DNA from: Thiomonas sp. FB-Cd
Lineage (GTDB): Bacteria; Pseudomonadota; Gammaproteobacteria; Burkholderiales; Burkholderiaceae_C
Length of the DNA: 64,000 nt
Direction of reading: 5' to 3'
Assembly (NCBI RefSeq): GCF_000733775.1
Contig: NZ_JPOE01000002.1
Span: 2,232,001 to 2,296,000 of the forward strand
Shown here piece by piece: positions 19,531 through 28,262 of the stretch. The translations under genes and the position numbers were made by a program. The notes below the pieces were generated by a model. The model was given only the letters and a program-made list of their open reading frames with translations. It made no database searches and had not been told where the DNA came from. Each line of letters begins with the position of its first letter. Position 1 is the stretch's first letter.

Positions 19531-20196
19531 ATGGGCGCACGAGGCGCCGATGCGTCGTGCGCGCCGTGCGATTGCCACACCGGAGTCCAAGTCATCGACA
19601 GGATCAAAAATCACATCGTTGGGGTTGCTGCGCTTGCAGCGGGTTTGGCGCTTGGCGCCTGCAGCCACCGCCCGCTGCACTGGGATATGGATTACGTTGG
19701 CCCCCAGATGGCGCCTTTGCAATTCACGAATATGCAAACGGCAGACCATCAGCGCGTCTCCGCAAGCCATTACCTTGGCAAAGTCGTCCTGGTGTATTTT
19801 GGCTACACCCATTGCCCGGATGTGTGCCCGCTGACCATGGCCCACATGGCGCGCGCGGTCCAGCTGCTCGGCCCAAAGGCCAAGAACGTGCGCATCCTGT
19901 TTGTCACCGTTGATCCGCACCGCGATACGGGGCCTGTTCTCCGCGCGTATGCCAGCGCCTTCAGCCCCGAGGCGCGCGGCATCACGGGGTCGCCACAACA
20001 GATCAAGGCGCTTGCCACCCGCTACCACGTGGCCTATTCGTATGGCAAACCCGATGAGGCAGGCAACTACACCGTGACTCACAGCGCGGCGATCTATGTC
20101 TTCGATGAACAGGGGCACGGCGAACTCATCGGGACGGAAGCGACGCCACCGGACCAGATTGCCCACGATCTGAAGCAGATCATCCGGCTCGGCTAA
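19531..20196 (+). CDS. SCO1/SenC-family lipoprotein, copper-dependent thioredoxin fold
   Basis: The recognisable protein has a lipoprotein signal (GVAALAAGLALGAC, lipobox LGAC), then a thioredoxin fold with the SCO copper site CPDVCP and a distal His in VTHSAAIYVFD. The first plausible start is ATG 19531, giving 221 residues with an unusually long 25-residue N-terminal extension before the basic signal region (DRIKNH); a non-ATG start further in is possible. SCO proteins deliver Cu to the CuA centre of heme-copper oxidases. No such oxidase is in this window, so the partner must be elsewhere. It sits 3 bases before clcA. Confidence 0.85.
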   Translation: MGARGADASCAPCDCHTGVQVIDRIKNHIVGVAALAAGLALGACSHRPLHWDMDYVGPQMAPLQFTNMQTADHQRVSASHYLGKVVLVYFGYTHCPDVCPLTMAHMARAVQLLGPKAKNVRILFVTVDPHRDTGPVLRAYASAFSPEARGITGSPQQIKALATRYHVAYSYGKPDEAGNYTVTHSAAIYVFDEQGHGELIGTEATPPDQIAHDLKQIIRLG

Positions 20197-20198
20197 AC

Positions 20199-21608
20199 GT
20201 GTCGTTCGGGCCCACACCCATGCAGCCACCTCTCGCAGCAGCCACGATGCCCCAGCGCGCATTGCGCAAGCGCGCGTGGATGCGTCTGGCCAAGACGCGG
20301 TCGCGGCGGTTGTTCCTGCAGTTCGGGCTGCCGTGGGGCGGCGCGCTGCTGGTGGGGCTGGTGGCGGTGCTGTATGCGCGCTGGAGCAACGACGCCTACG
20401 AGCTCTTCCTGGGCTGGATCGCCGGGCGGCCCTGGCTGGCCTTCCTCATCACGCCCGCCTTCACCGTGCTGGCCGTGTTCCTCACCCGCCGCTGGTTCTC
20501 CGGCAGCGAGGGCAGCGGCATCCCGCAGGTCATCGCCGCCCTGCACGCCCCGCCCGACGAAACCCTCATGCACCGCCTCTTCGGCCTGCGCGTCATCGCC
20601 GGCAAGCTCGTCGTCTCGCTGCTCGGCTTCCTGGGCGGCATGACCATTGGCCGCGAGGGCCCCACGGTGCACATCGGCGCGGCCATCATGGCCGAGACGC
20701 GCCGCTTTTATCCCCATCGCAACCCGCGCCTGGAGCGCCAGCTCCTGCTCGCAGGGGCCGCTGCCGGGCTATCGGCAGCCTTCAACACGCCGCTGGCCGG
20801 CATCATCTTCGCCATCGAGGAGCTGGCGCGCGACTTCGAGAGCCGCACCAACGGCACCATGATCACCGCCGTGGTGTTCTCCGGCCTGACCTCGCTGGCG
20901 CTGGCCGGCAACTACCTGTACTTCGGCCAGCTCAACGTGCCGCAGAACTTCCACCTCGCGTTCGTGCTGCCGGTCGTGCTCACCGCCATCGCCTGCGGCC
21001 TGCTGGGCGCCGCCTTCAACTGGGCGCTGCTGCGATGGGAAATCTGGATGCCACGCCCGCTGCAGGCATGGCGCGCGAACAAGCCCTTGCTGTATGCGCT
21101 GGTCATCGGTCTGGCCATCGCAGCCCTGGGCGTGGGCACCGGCGGCCAGACCTGGGGCAGCGGCTATGACCAGGCCCGGCACCTGCTCGACGGCGCCGCC
21201 CCCCTCAGCGAAGGCTACGCCATCACCAAATGGGCCGCCATGGTCGTCAGCTACATGGCCGGCATCCCCGGCGGCCTGTTCTCCCCCTCGCTGTCCATCG
21301 GCGCCGGACTCGCCCAGTGGATCCATGCCGCCTTCGCCTGGGCGCCCATGCCCGCCCTCATCGCCCTGTGCATGACCGGCTACCTCGCCGCCGTCACCCA
21401 GTCCCCCCTCACTGCCTTCGTCATCGTCATGGAAATGACCAACGGCACCGGCATGGTCATCCCCATGATGGCCACCGCCCTCCTCGCCTCACGCATCGCC
21501 AACCTCTTCACCCCGCCCCTGTACGAAGCGCTCGCCGAAAAAAACTACTTCCCCAAACTCCCCACACCGCCCACGCCTCCCACGCCACCCGCGCCTCCAC
21601 ACCCCTGA
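20199..21608 (+). CDS. clcA: CLC-family chloride channel / H+-Cl- antiporter
   Basis: The 469-residue protein starts at GTG 20199 or ATG 20220. CLC selectivity-filter motifs are present: GSGIPQV, GREGPTVH with the gating Glu (residue 153 counting from GTG, equivalent to E148 of E. coli ClcA), and GIPGGLFSPSLSIGAG. About 18 membrane segments fit the CLC fold. The gating Glu suggests an H+/Cl- antiporter, used by bacteria in extreme acid resistance; this fits the proton pump nearby. The C-terminus carries an odd proline-rich tail with PTPP repeats. Codon use is noticeably more C-ending than in neighbouring genes, which may indicate separate origin. Confidence 0.92.
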   Translation: MSFGPTPMQPPLAAATMPQRALRKRAWMRLAKTRSRRLFLQFGLPWGGALLVGLVAVLYARWSNDAYELFLGWIAGRPWLAFLITPAFTVLAVFLTRRWFSGSEGSGIPQVIAALHAPPDETLMHRLFGLRVIAGKLVVSLLGFLGGMTIGREGPTVHIGAAIMAETRRFYPHRNPRLERQLLLAGAAAGLSAAFNTPLAGIIFAIEELARDFESRTNGTMITAVVFSGLTSLALAGNYLYFGQLNVPQNFHLAFVLPVVLTAIACGLLGAAFNWALLRWEIWMPRPLQAWRANKPLLYALVIGLAIAALGVGTGGQTWGSGYDQARHLLDGAAPLSEGYAITKWAAMVVSYMAGIPGGLFSPSLSIGAGLAQWIHAAFAWAPMPALIALCMTGYLAAVTQSPLTAFVIVMEMTNGTGMVIPMMATALLASRIANLFTPPLYEALAEKNYFPKLPTPPTPPTPPAPPHP

Positions 21609-21659
21609 GCCCCACCCCCCTCGCCCGGCGTGGCACGGCTGACTCGATCGGTCGTTCCG

Positions 21660-22275
21660 CTACGCTTGCAACGGGCGCATTGCTTGACATGCGCAAGGAT
21701 TCTCAGCACGTTCTTTGGAGACCCACACCCCTCGGCGCACACCAGTCAGCGTCACCCAGTACAAGCCGGGGTCGCCGCGCTCGCGAAGCGCCAACGTTGG
21801 CCAATGACGGCAAAGATGCTTCCACGAGGCGACGACCTTCTTGACATCCACCCCGACCTTGGCCTGAGGCTTGTAGTCCAGTTGGCGGCGGAACTCGGCC
21901 CAGCCCTGGTCCAGGATCAACTTGTTCAAACCCGATTTAGCTCGGACATGCCTGCCCGGTGCCTCGGCCGTGCCCGCAGCGCTGCGCGACATGTTCCTCA
22001 CCTGCAAGTCCTCGATACACACCATCGCTTGGTTTTGGCTGATCGTGGTCGTGGCCTTGTGCAGGAAGTCGCACCGGACATTGCCGATACGGGTGTGCAT
22101 GGTTTGAACCCTCCGTTTGGCCTTGTGCCAGTTCTTGCTGAACTTTACCTTGCGGCTCATCGCCCGCTGGTACCGCGCAAGCCGCACCGCGTGCGTCCTG
22201 AAACTGTTCAGCGGTGCCAGGAACTTGCCATCCGAGAGGGTTGCAAAGCGGGTGATCCCCGCGTCGATCCCGATG
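21660..22275 (-). pseudogene. Fragment of an IS200/IS605 TnpB-like protein
   Basis: The minus strand from about 22275 encodes GIDAGITRFATLSDGKFLAPLN, the RuvC-I segment of TnpB with its Asp, then RYQRAMSRKVKFSKNWHKAK, HTRIGNVRCDFLHKATT, a QAMVCIEDLQVRNMSRSAAG segment (RuvC-II Glu) and LNKLILDQGWAEFRRQLDYK. Similarity ends after that, before the zinc ribbon and RuvC-III, and the remaining residues to 21660 look unrelated. The N-terminal 180 or so residues are absent too. It is a decayed piece of an element different from the three 1.4 kb copies described below. Confidence 0.8.
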
Positions 22276-22288
22276 CAAGGCCAAGGCA

Positions 22289-22471
22289 GTGACTGCCACG
22301 GCGCGCAAGATCGCGGTCTTGTTCGACAACGCGATGCGCTTCGGCATGAGGTATGTCGATCCCGGCGCGGATCACTACGAGCAGCGCTACAGGGAGCGCG
22401 TCATCAAGCAGTTGCATCGGCGCGCCGCGGAGTTCGGCTTCGCGCTGCAACCGGCGCAGGGCGTTTCTTAG
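22289..22471 (+). pseudogene. Probable C-terminal fragment of a transposase
   Basis: A 60-residue open frame reads MTATARKIAVLFDNAMRFGM and then YVDPGADHYEQRYRERVIKQ, ending LQPAQGVS. This looks like the tail of IS transposases that I recall with near-identical wording, but I cannot name the family with certainty. It abuts the truncated IS3 orfA on the other strand, so both were cut by rearrangement. Confidence 0.5.
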
Positions 22472-22740
22472 GAATCCAGCTCCAGCGCCTGCCGCCCGAT
22501 CTTCTCGTGCAGTGGCGCCAAATCCACGGCCTGCTCGGATTTGCGCCCGAACACGTCGGCAGCGTGCTCCAGGAGCTGCCGCCTCCACTCGGTGATCTGG
22601 GTGGGATGCAACGCGTATTGCTGACTCAGCTCGGCCAGGGTCTTGTCATCGCGCAGCGCCGCAAGCGCCACCTTGGCTTTGAACTCCGGGCTGTGCACGC
22701 GGCGCTGACGTCGACCCGATGTGGGTTTGTTGTTCATCAT
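22468..22740 (-). pseudogene. Truncated IS3-family transposase OrfA
   Basis: From ATG 22740 the product reads MNNKPTSGRRQRRVHSPEFK (after one extra Met), followed by KVALAALRDDKTLAELSQQY and HPTQITEWRRQLLEHAADVF, the IS3 OrfA helix-turn-helix and leucine zipper region. It stops at ALELDS, where intact relatives continue into a segment resembling FL-GAL-KAGLLSAKR. The last residues and all of orfB are gone. The break lies at about 22485, where the adjacent plus-strand transposase tail begins. Confidence 0.8.
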
Positions 22741-22899
22741 CTTCGCTCCTCTGCCAGACCCTTCTCGGCCCAGCAAGAAACCAGATCATCCACTTATCCC
22801 GCTGTTCAGAAAAACCGAGCCACTTCTCTTCGCCATGCAGCCCCGGGAGGGCAACGATTTGCCGCTCAGGGACGGATGCGTGGCAGCTGCGTCCGCATT

Positions 22900-23020
22900 T
22901 AGTCAAACATTCATATATTGCTTTGTTTTTTCGATTTTTATAGGTTAACAATTCCATATCTGTTCTATAGAATATATCTTTATCTCATTTTTCCAAATGA
23001 GTCTCTAACAACGAGATCTC
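22900..23020. other. AT-rich island
   Basis: About 120 bases of strikingly AT-rich DNA in otherwise GC-rich sequence. It includes the palindrome TTCTATAGAA (22963-22972) and a hairpin CTCATTT/AAATGAG (22984-22990/22995-23001). No gene is seen. It lies between the IS fragments and the osmolyte operon, and may be foreign DNA or a promoter/upstream region for gpsA. Confidence 0.6.
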
Positions 23021-23232
23021 GCCTCGAGTCATCCGGTGGCGTGAATCTCTTCGGGCGGCTTCGTCGCTGCCCTTGGCCTGGGCTACGCCCAGATGGTTTG
23101 CGCGCTCGCCTGGGTGCGCTCTAAGGCGTGGACGTTCGACGTGCGCACGTCCTGCCAAGTCGCCATGGTCCGCCTTGCGCCGGCCATCCCCTCATTGGGC
23201 AGCAATCTGCCGCCCACGACTTTGGAGATGCC

Positions 23233-24417
23233 ATGAGTAGTCAGATATCCGACACATCGACACCTCACCCCCATGTTGCCAACGGGCGCCCGGCGCCTGC
23301 CTTCGCTGTACTGGGCGCGGGAAGCTGGGGAACAGCCCTGGCTGCCGCATTGCGGCGCGGCGGTTGCCGTGTGACGGTTTGGGCGCGTCGTGCCGATATG
23401 GCGCATGCAATCGAGACCGCGGGGCACAACCCCCGCCATCTTCCGGGTATCAGCCTTCCCCCGGGGATGCGTGCTGGCACGGACATGGCCAGTGTTGTGG
23501 AACATGTGGACGGCGTCATTCTTGCCGTACCCTCCACAGCATCGCGTGCCGTCGCACGCTGCGCATCTCCCTGGTTGACTGCGGACACGCCGGTTCTGGC
23601 AGCATGCAAGGGCATTGAGCACGTCAGTGGCGCGTTGATGACTCAGGTGCTGCAGGAGGAGCTGGGCGACGAGGCGCTCACGGGCGTCATCGCCGGCCCC
23701 AGCTTTGCTGATGAGGTTGCGCGCGGCCTGCCAACCCGGCTGACCTTGGCCATGCGCGCGCTGAGCGCGCCACGGCCGGTGGCACTCCGGACACACGCTT
23801 TCGCTGACGTGCTATGCCAAGCTCTGCATGGCGCCGGAGTTGCGTTGGAGCGTACGGACGATGTCATCGGGGTGCAAATCGGTGGAGCGCTGAAGAACAT
23901 GATTGCCATCGCGTGCGGCATGGCCACGGCGCAGGGAATGGGGGAAAACGCGCGCGCCGCGATCGTCACCCGCGGCCTCGACGATATGCGTCGACTCACA
24001 TTGGCGCTTGGCGGGCGCAGCGATACGCTTTTCTGCAGCAGCGGCGTCGGGGATCTGTTCCTCACGGCCGCCTCAGCCCACTCCCGCAACACGCGCCTCG
24101 GGCTGCGACTGGGGCGGGGTGAAAGTGCTGACGAATTGTCCGAGCTGACTGAAGGTGCACTCAGCAGCCAGTCGGTGCAGGTCTTGGAGCGCCGTCTCGG
24201 GTTGCAACTTCGGGTCCCCCGAGCGGTGCGCGATGTATTGGCGCGACGCGTCCATGTCGGGCGTGCCCTCCAGCGTCTGCTTCACGACGAGCTGGATCCA
24301 GCCGCGTCCCATGCCACGCGCCACGCGACCCTCACGGTGAGCGGCGGCCGCCTCGCCCACGATCCGACGGCGCGGCGCCTGAACGCGCAGTGCCGGTTGC
24401 AGCGCGTCGCCCAGTAA
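23233..24417 (+). CDS. gpsA: NAD(P)H-dependent glycerol-3-phosphate dehydrogenase
   Basis: Start chosen at ATG 23233, which has GGAG eight bases upstream; the open frame extends back to 23128. The 394-residue protein has a Rossmann GAGSWGTALA motif, the substrate region ACKGIEH, GPSFADEVARG, and the helical domain QIGGALKNMIAIACGMA with NARAAIVTRGLDDM. These are the GpsA hallmarks; it makes glycerol-3-phosphate from DHAP. It is about 60 residues longer than usual GpsA because of a basic C-terminal tail. It heads an operon with a phosphatase and a GT20 synthase. Its product is exactly the acceptor needed by glucosylglycerol-phosphate synthase, so it may be a dedicated paralogue rather than the phospholipid enzyme. 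Confidence 0.88.
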   Translation: MSSQISDTSTPHPHVANGRPAPAFAVLGAGSWGTALAAALRRGGCRVTVWARRADMAHAIETAGHNPRHLPGISLPPGMRAGTDMASVVEHVDGVILAVPSTASRAVARCASPWLTADTPVLAACKGIEHVSGALMTQVLQEELGDEALTGVIAGPSFADEVARGLPTRLTLAMRALSAPRPVALRTHAFADVLCQALHGAGVALERTDDVIGVQIGGALKNMIAIACGMATAQGMGENARAAIVTRGLDDMRRLTLALGGRSDTLFCSSGVGDLFLTAASAHSRNTRLGLRLGRGESADELSELTEGALSSQSVQVLERRLGLQLRVPRAVRDVLARRVHVGRALQRLLHDELDPAASHATRHATLTVSGGRLAHDPTARRLNAQCRLQRVAQ

Positions 24418-24427
24418 GGGGGAAGCA

Positions 24428-25201
24428 ATGCGCGAGCCCACAATCCTGGCGACAGACCTCGACGGCACATTTCTAGGCGGCAACGATGCTCAGCGTGCCG
24501 AACTCCTGGACTGGATCGCCCAGCATCGCAGCGAAATCGTCCTGATCTTCGTCAGCGGCCGCGGGCAAGCCTTCATGCGTGAGCTCGCTGACACCTTGCC
24601 CGTGCGGCCCGATCATTGCATCGGCGACGTGGGCACCAGCGTGGCCTGTGGCCCGGAATTTGGGCCGCTGCCGGCACTTGAGTCCTGGCTGGATGGCAAA
24701 TGGCCGATTGACGCGTCGGCGCGCATTGAGCGCGAGATGCAGCGGCACCCCCGCCTGCGTCCCCAGGCGCTGACGGGCGGGCGGCGGCGCTCCTATTTGT
24801 TCGACGATCCCGTCCCCGCGAAGGCGGCTGCCAAAGCCATGCGAGCCCTCGGCTTCGACACGCTGCTATCGGACAACCAGTATTTCGATGTGCTTCCTGC
24901 AGGGGTACAAAAGGGCCCGACCCTGTTGCGCACATTGCTGGCACTGGGTTTGCCCTCCCATCGCACACTGGTTGCGGGCGACACCCTCAACGATCTGTCG
25001 ATGTTTGATACGGGCCTTGCCGGGGTTGCCGTGGGCAACCGCGAAGCGGCGCTCGACACTGCCATTCAAAACAAACGCAACGTTTACCGCAGCCCCCATC
25101 CGGGCGCGGCCGGCGTGCACGATGCGCTCAAGCGCTTTCACCAACTGGGGGATTTTCATGGCTTCATCGCTGGTCATCGTCTATCACAGGCAGCCCTATG
25201 A
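24428..25201 (+). CDS. HAD-IIB phosphatase, likely glucosylglycerol-3-phosphate phosphatase
   Basis: The 257-residue protein has HAD motif I ATDLDGTF near the N-terminus, motif II in LIFVSGRG, the cap segment with GDVGTSVACG, a motif III Lys (VQKGPTLLRT) and motif IV GDTLNDLSMF. It most resembles the sucrose-phosphate-phosphatase-like branch of HAD-IIB. The gene begins 10 bases after gpsA and its last 44 bases overlap the next gene in another frame. In several proteobacteria an equivalent phosphatase domain is fused to the N-terminus of GgpS. Context therefore suggests it removes phosphate from glucosylglycerol-phosphate. Trehalose-phosphate phosphatase (OtsB) is the alternative if the GT20 neighbour makes trehalose. 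Confidence 0.72.
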   Translation: MREPTILATDLDGTFLGGNDAQRAELLDWIAQHRSEIVLIFVSGRGQAFMRELADTLPVRPDHCIGDVGTSVACGPEFGPLPALESWLDGKWPIDASARIEREMQRHPRLRPQALTGGRRRSYLFDDPVPAKAAAKAMRALGFDTLLSDNQYFDVLPAGVQKGPTLLRTLLALGLPSHRTLVAGDTLNDLSMFDTGLAGVAVGNREAALDTAIQNKRNVYRSPHPGAAGVHDALKRFHQLGDFHGFIAGHRLSQAAL

Positions 25202-26681
25202 GGAACACGTCGAAGGGGGCAAGACTGTACTGAGGGAAAACGCAAGTCCCAATGGCATCGTCCCGGCACTGAAGGGTTTCATCGGCCAGGTGGATCGTGC
25301 GAGCTGGATCGCCTGGAAAAAGGCACCAGCGGGCAAACCGCCCAAATTTGAGCGCCGAATCACGGTGAGCGACAGCTACGGCTGCTACGAGGTGGTCCGC
25401 CTGCCGTTGACGGGGGAGCAGATCAACCAGTTCTACTACGTCACCTCCAAGGAAGCCCTGTGGCCGATCCTCAATAGTTTCCCAGCCCTGTACTCGACGG
25501 AAAACTGCGATTGGGCAACATTCAGGGAAGTCAACCGGCTGTTTGCCCAAGCCGCCTGCGAAGAAGCAGCACTCGGTGCCGTGGTCTGGGTGCACGACTA
25601 CAACCTGTGGCTGGTTCCACGGTTCGTGCGCGCAATGCGGCCTGACTTGCGCATTGCGTTCTTTCATCACACGCCGTTTCCAGCACCCGATATCTTCAAT
25701 ATCCTGCCCTGGCGCGATGACATTCTGGACAGTTTGCTCGACTGCGATCTCGTCGGCTTTCACGTGCCCCGTTACGCGCGCAATTTCGCCGCGCTGGTGC
25801 AAGCGCTGCGCACGGTGGACACCATGGTGGAGCGCAAGGTCTATCCCGAATTGCGAGCGACCGGAACGGCCCTTGCCGAGCCGGTCACGCCGGTGGCCAT
25901 CACGGTGGGCGGTCGCATCACGCGCATTGACTCCTTTCCCATCGGCACCCATGCCGAACTGATTCGCAAAACCGTCCGGAAGCCGGAGAACCTGGAGCGC
26001 GTGGCCGATATCCGGCGTCAGATCAGCGAGGACACGATCATCGTGTCCATTGGGCGCGTGGACTACGCCAAGGGCACGCGCGAAATGCTGCTCACCTACG
26101 AACGGCTGCTCAAGCGCCGCCCGGAGCTGCACGGTCACATCAAGCTTCTTGTCACGGCCGTCGCCGCAGCTGATGGCATGCGGGTCTACAAACGCGCACA
26201 GCAAGCCATTGAGCAACTCGTGGGGCGCATCAACGGACATTTCGGCACGCTGTCATGGCTACCCATTTTGCTGTCGACCACACCGATGCCTTTCGAGGAA
26301 GCGCTGAGCTACTACCGTGCCGCGGACATCTGCTGGATCACCCCGCTGCGCGACGGGCTCAACCTGGTCGCCAAGGAATTTGTTGCTGCCCATGTGAACG
26401 AAAGCGGCGTCCTGGTGCTCTCCGAATTTGCCGGTGCGTCCATTGAGCTGACCGACGCCGTACTGGTCAATCCCTACAGCATCAGCCAGATGGACGCGGC
26501 CATCGACCGCGCACTGGACATGCCGCGAGAGGAACAGCGCGCTCGCATGCAACGCATGGATGAACTCGTTGGTCGTTACGACATTACGCACTGGACCCGG
26601 CATGTGCTGGAATTGTTCGCGCAAATGCGCACAGACCCGCGCGTCGCACAGGCTCCAATCACCGCCGATACGCTCGGCTGA
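25158..26681 (+). CDS. ggpS: GT20 glycosyltransferase, glucosylglycerol-phosphate synthase-like
   Basis: The start is ATG 25158, inside the phosphatase gene, with GGGGGA before it; product 507 residues. It is a GT20 enzyme like OtsA, with [30 protein letters not shown], and the sugar-nucleotide motif [15 protein letters not shown] plus [10 protein letters not shown]. The N-terminus, however, reads [36 protein letters not shown] and [18 protein letters not shown]. These match cyanobacterial GgpS as I remember it, not the OtsA N-terminus with its GG loop. GgpS joins ADP-glucose to glycerol-3-phosphate, giving the osmolyte precursor glucosylglycerol-phosphate. GpsA upstream would supply the acceptor. 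Trehalose-6-phosphate synthase remains a less likely alternative. Confidence 0.8.
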   Translation: MASSLVIVYHRQPYEEHVEGGKTVLRENASPNGIVPALKGFIGQVDRASWIAWKKAPAGKPPKFERRITVSDSYGCYEVVRLPLTGEQINQFYYVTSKEALWPILNSFPALYSTENCDWATFREVNRLFAQAACEEAALGAVVWVHDYNLWLVPRFVRAMRPDLRIAFFHHTPFPAPDIFNILPWRDDILDSLLDCDLVGFHVPRYARNFAALVQALRTVDTMVERKVYPELRATGTALAEPVTPVAITVGGRITRIDSFPIGTHAELIRKTVRKPENLERVADIRRQISEDTIIVSIGRVDYAKGTREMLLTYERLLKRRPELHGHIKLLVTAVAAADGMRVYKRAQQAIEQLVGRINGHFGTLSWLPILLSTTPMPFEEALSYYRAADICWITPLRDGLNLVAKEFVAAHVNESGVLVLSEFAGASIELTDAVLVNPYSISQMDAAIDRALDMPREEQRARMQRMDELVGRYDITHWTRHVLELFAQMRTDPRVAQAPITADTLG

Positions 26682-26690
26682 CGGCTGTTT

Positions 26691-28250
26691 ATGGTGCATT
26701 TGCATGCTCTGGATGTGGCTGCCATCGGCGTTTATGTGCTGCTGACCATCGGCATTGGCATTTGGACCGCGCGCGGTCATACAACCGCCGCTGATTTGTT
26801 TCTCGCAGGGCGGTCGCTGGGGCCTGTGGCCGTTGGGTTTTCGCTGTTCGCCTCCAACATCTCCTCCGACACACTGATTGGTTTACCGGGCGCAGCCTAC
26901 GCAAGCGGTATCTCCGCGGCAAACTACGAGTGGATGGCCAGCGCAGTTCTGATGGTCTCGGTGTTCTGGGTCTACCCCGTTCTGATCCGTTCGCGGGTGA
27001 CCACGCTGCCTGAATTGATGCAGCGGCGATTCGATGCTCGTATGCGTCGGTATCTGTCAGCCACCACGCTGTTCCTATCCATCGTGCTCGACACCGCCGG
27101 CACGCTCTATGCCGGAGCATTGGTCGTGACGACGCTCACGCCTGGCCTGAGCCTGACCGTCGCCACGTTGGCCATGGCCCTGTTCACCGCAACGTATACA
27201 GCTGCAGGTGGCCTGCGCGCCGTGGTGTATACGGATGTCATGCAGGCGCTGGTGCTGCTCGTTGGCTCGGCAATGCTGGCTTGGGTCGTGTTTGGGCATT
27301 ACGACTACTCGTGGTCAAAAGTCCAGGCCGAGGTCCCAGCCAGTCACCTGACGCTCATCCGCCCGATGAATGACCCCGGGGTCCCATGGCTGGGCCTGAT
27401 CACCGGTTTGCCGGTCGTGGGCCTTTATTACTGGACCATGAACCAATACATCATCCAGCGCGTGCTGGGTGCGCGTGACCTGCCAGCCGCAGGACGTGGC
27501 GCACTCCTGGCTGGCGGACTGAAACTTCTGCCGCTGTTCATCATGACGCTGCCCGGCGCAATGGCCATCCCGCTGCTGCCGCACCTGGCCCACCCAGACC
27601 AGGTCTGGCCAGAACTCGTGTTTCGCTTCGCCCCGGCGGGCCTCACTGGCGTCATGATTGCTGCGCTGCTTGCCGCGCTGATGTCGACCTGCTCAGCCAC
27701 GCTGAATTCCGCCGCCACGCTGCTCACGCTCGACTTTCTGGTCCCCACCAGGCAACACTGGACGCAGGACCAGATGACGAGGGCAGGACGGATTTTCACC
27801 GTGATCATCGCTGTGGTCGCTGCAATGTGGGCACCGCAAATCGCGCATTTCCAGGGCCTCTGGGCCTACTTGCAACAGGTGTTCGCTTTTGTTGCGTCGC
27901 CGCTGGTGGCAATCTTTGTCCTTGGATTGGCTCTGCCATCATTGGGCCCCACTGCGGCCCTTCGCGGCTTGCTCAGTGGTCACGTCCTGAGTGCTGCGCT
28001 CTTCATCGCCCAGCAAGCCGGGTGGATGACGATCCACTTCACCGTCGTCGGGGGGGTGCTGTTCGCAGCCACGGTTGTCCTGACTTGCGGCTGGATGTCG
28101 GCCTTGGGGCCAAACGACCGAGCCGACCCGACCGGTTCTCGGGCAAGGTTGCTCTCACGCGTGAATCTGCCACACCTGCCTGCAGACGCGTACGTCCTGG
28201 CTGCCATTGTGTTGGCGGGCATCGGCAGCCTCTTATGGATGTTCTGGTAG
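26691..28250 (+). CDS. Sodium:solute symporter (SSS/SGLT family)
   Basis: The 519-residue membrane protein has about 14 hydrophobic helices and the SSS hallmarks: DLFLAGRSLGPVAVGFSLFA near the start, NISSDTLIGLPGAAYASG, and an AALLAALMSTCSATLNSAAT segment in the second half. It starts 9 bases after ggpS and is followed 12 bases later by an MscS channel. SGLT-like members take up sugars and related solutes with Na+. In this operon it may recover leaked glucosylglycerol or import a related solute. That assignment comes from position only; the substrate is not readable from sequence. Confidence 0.87.
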   Translation: MVHLHALDVAAIGVYVLLTIGIGIWTARGHTTAADLFLAGRSLGPVAVGFSLFASNISSDTLIGLPGAAYASGISAANYEWMASAVLMVSVFWVYPVLIRSRVTTLPELMQRRFDARMRRYLSATTLFLSIVLDTAGTLYAGALVVTTLTPGLSLTVATLAMALFTATYTAAGGLRAVVYTDVMQALVLLVGSAMLAWVVFGHYDYSWSKVQAEVPASHLTLIRPMNDPGVPWLGLITGLPVVGLYYWTMNQYIIQRVLGARDLPAAGRGALLAGGLKLLPLFIMTLPGAMAIPLLPHLAHPDQVWPELVFRFAPAGLTGVMIAALLAALMSTCSATLNSAATLLTLDFLVPTRQHWTQDQMTRAGRIFTVIIAVVAAMWAPQIAHFQGLWAYLQQVFAFVASPLVAIFVLGLALPSLGPTAALRGLLSGHVLSAALFIAQQAGWMTIHFTVVGGVLFAATVVLTCGWMSALGPNDRADPTGSRARLLSRVNLPHLPADAYVLAAIVLAGIGSLLWMFW

Positions 28251-28262
28251 CCGGGTGAAGCC

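Noticed and set aside
25158..26681. Calling the GT20 gene otsA (trehalose-6-phosphate synthase)
   Set aside because: The N-terminal region and the gpsA neighbour fit GgpS better; kept only as an alternative.
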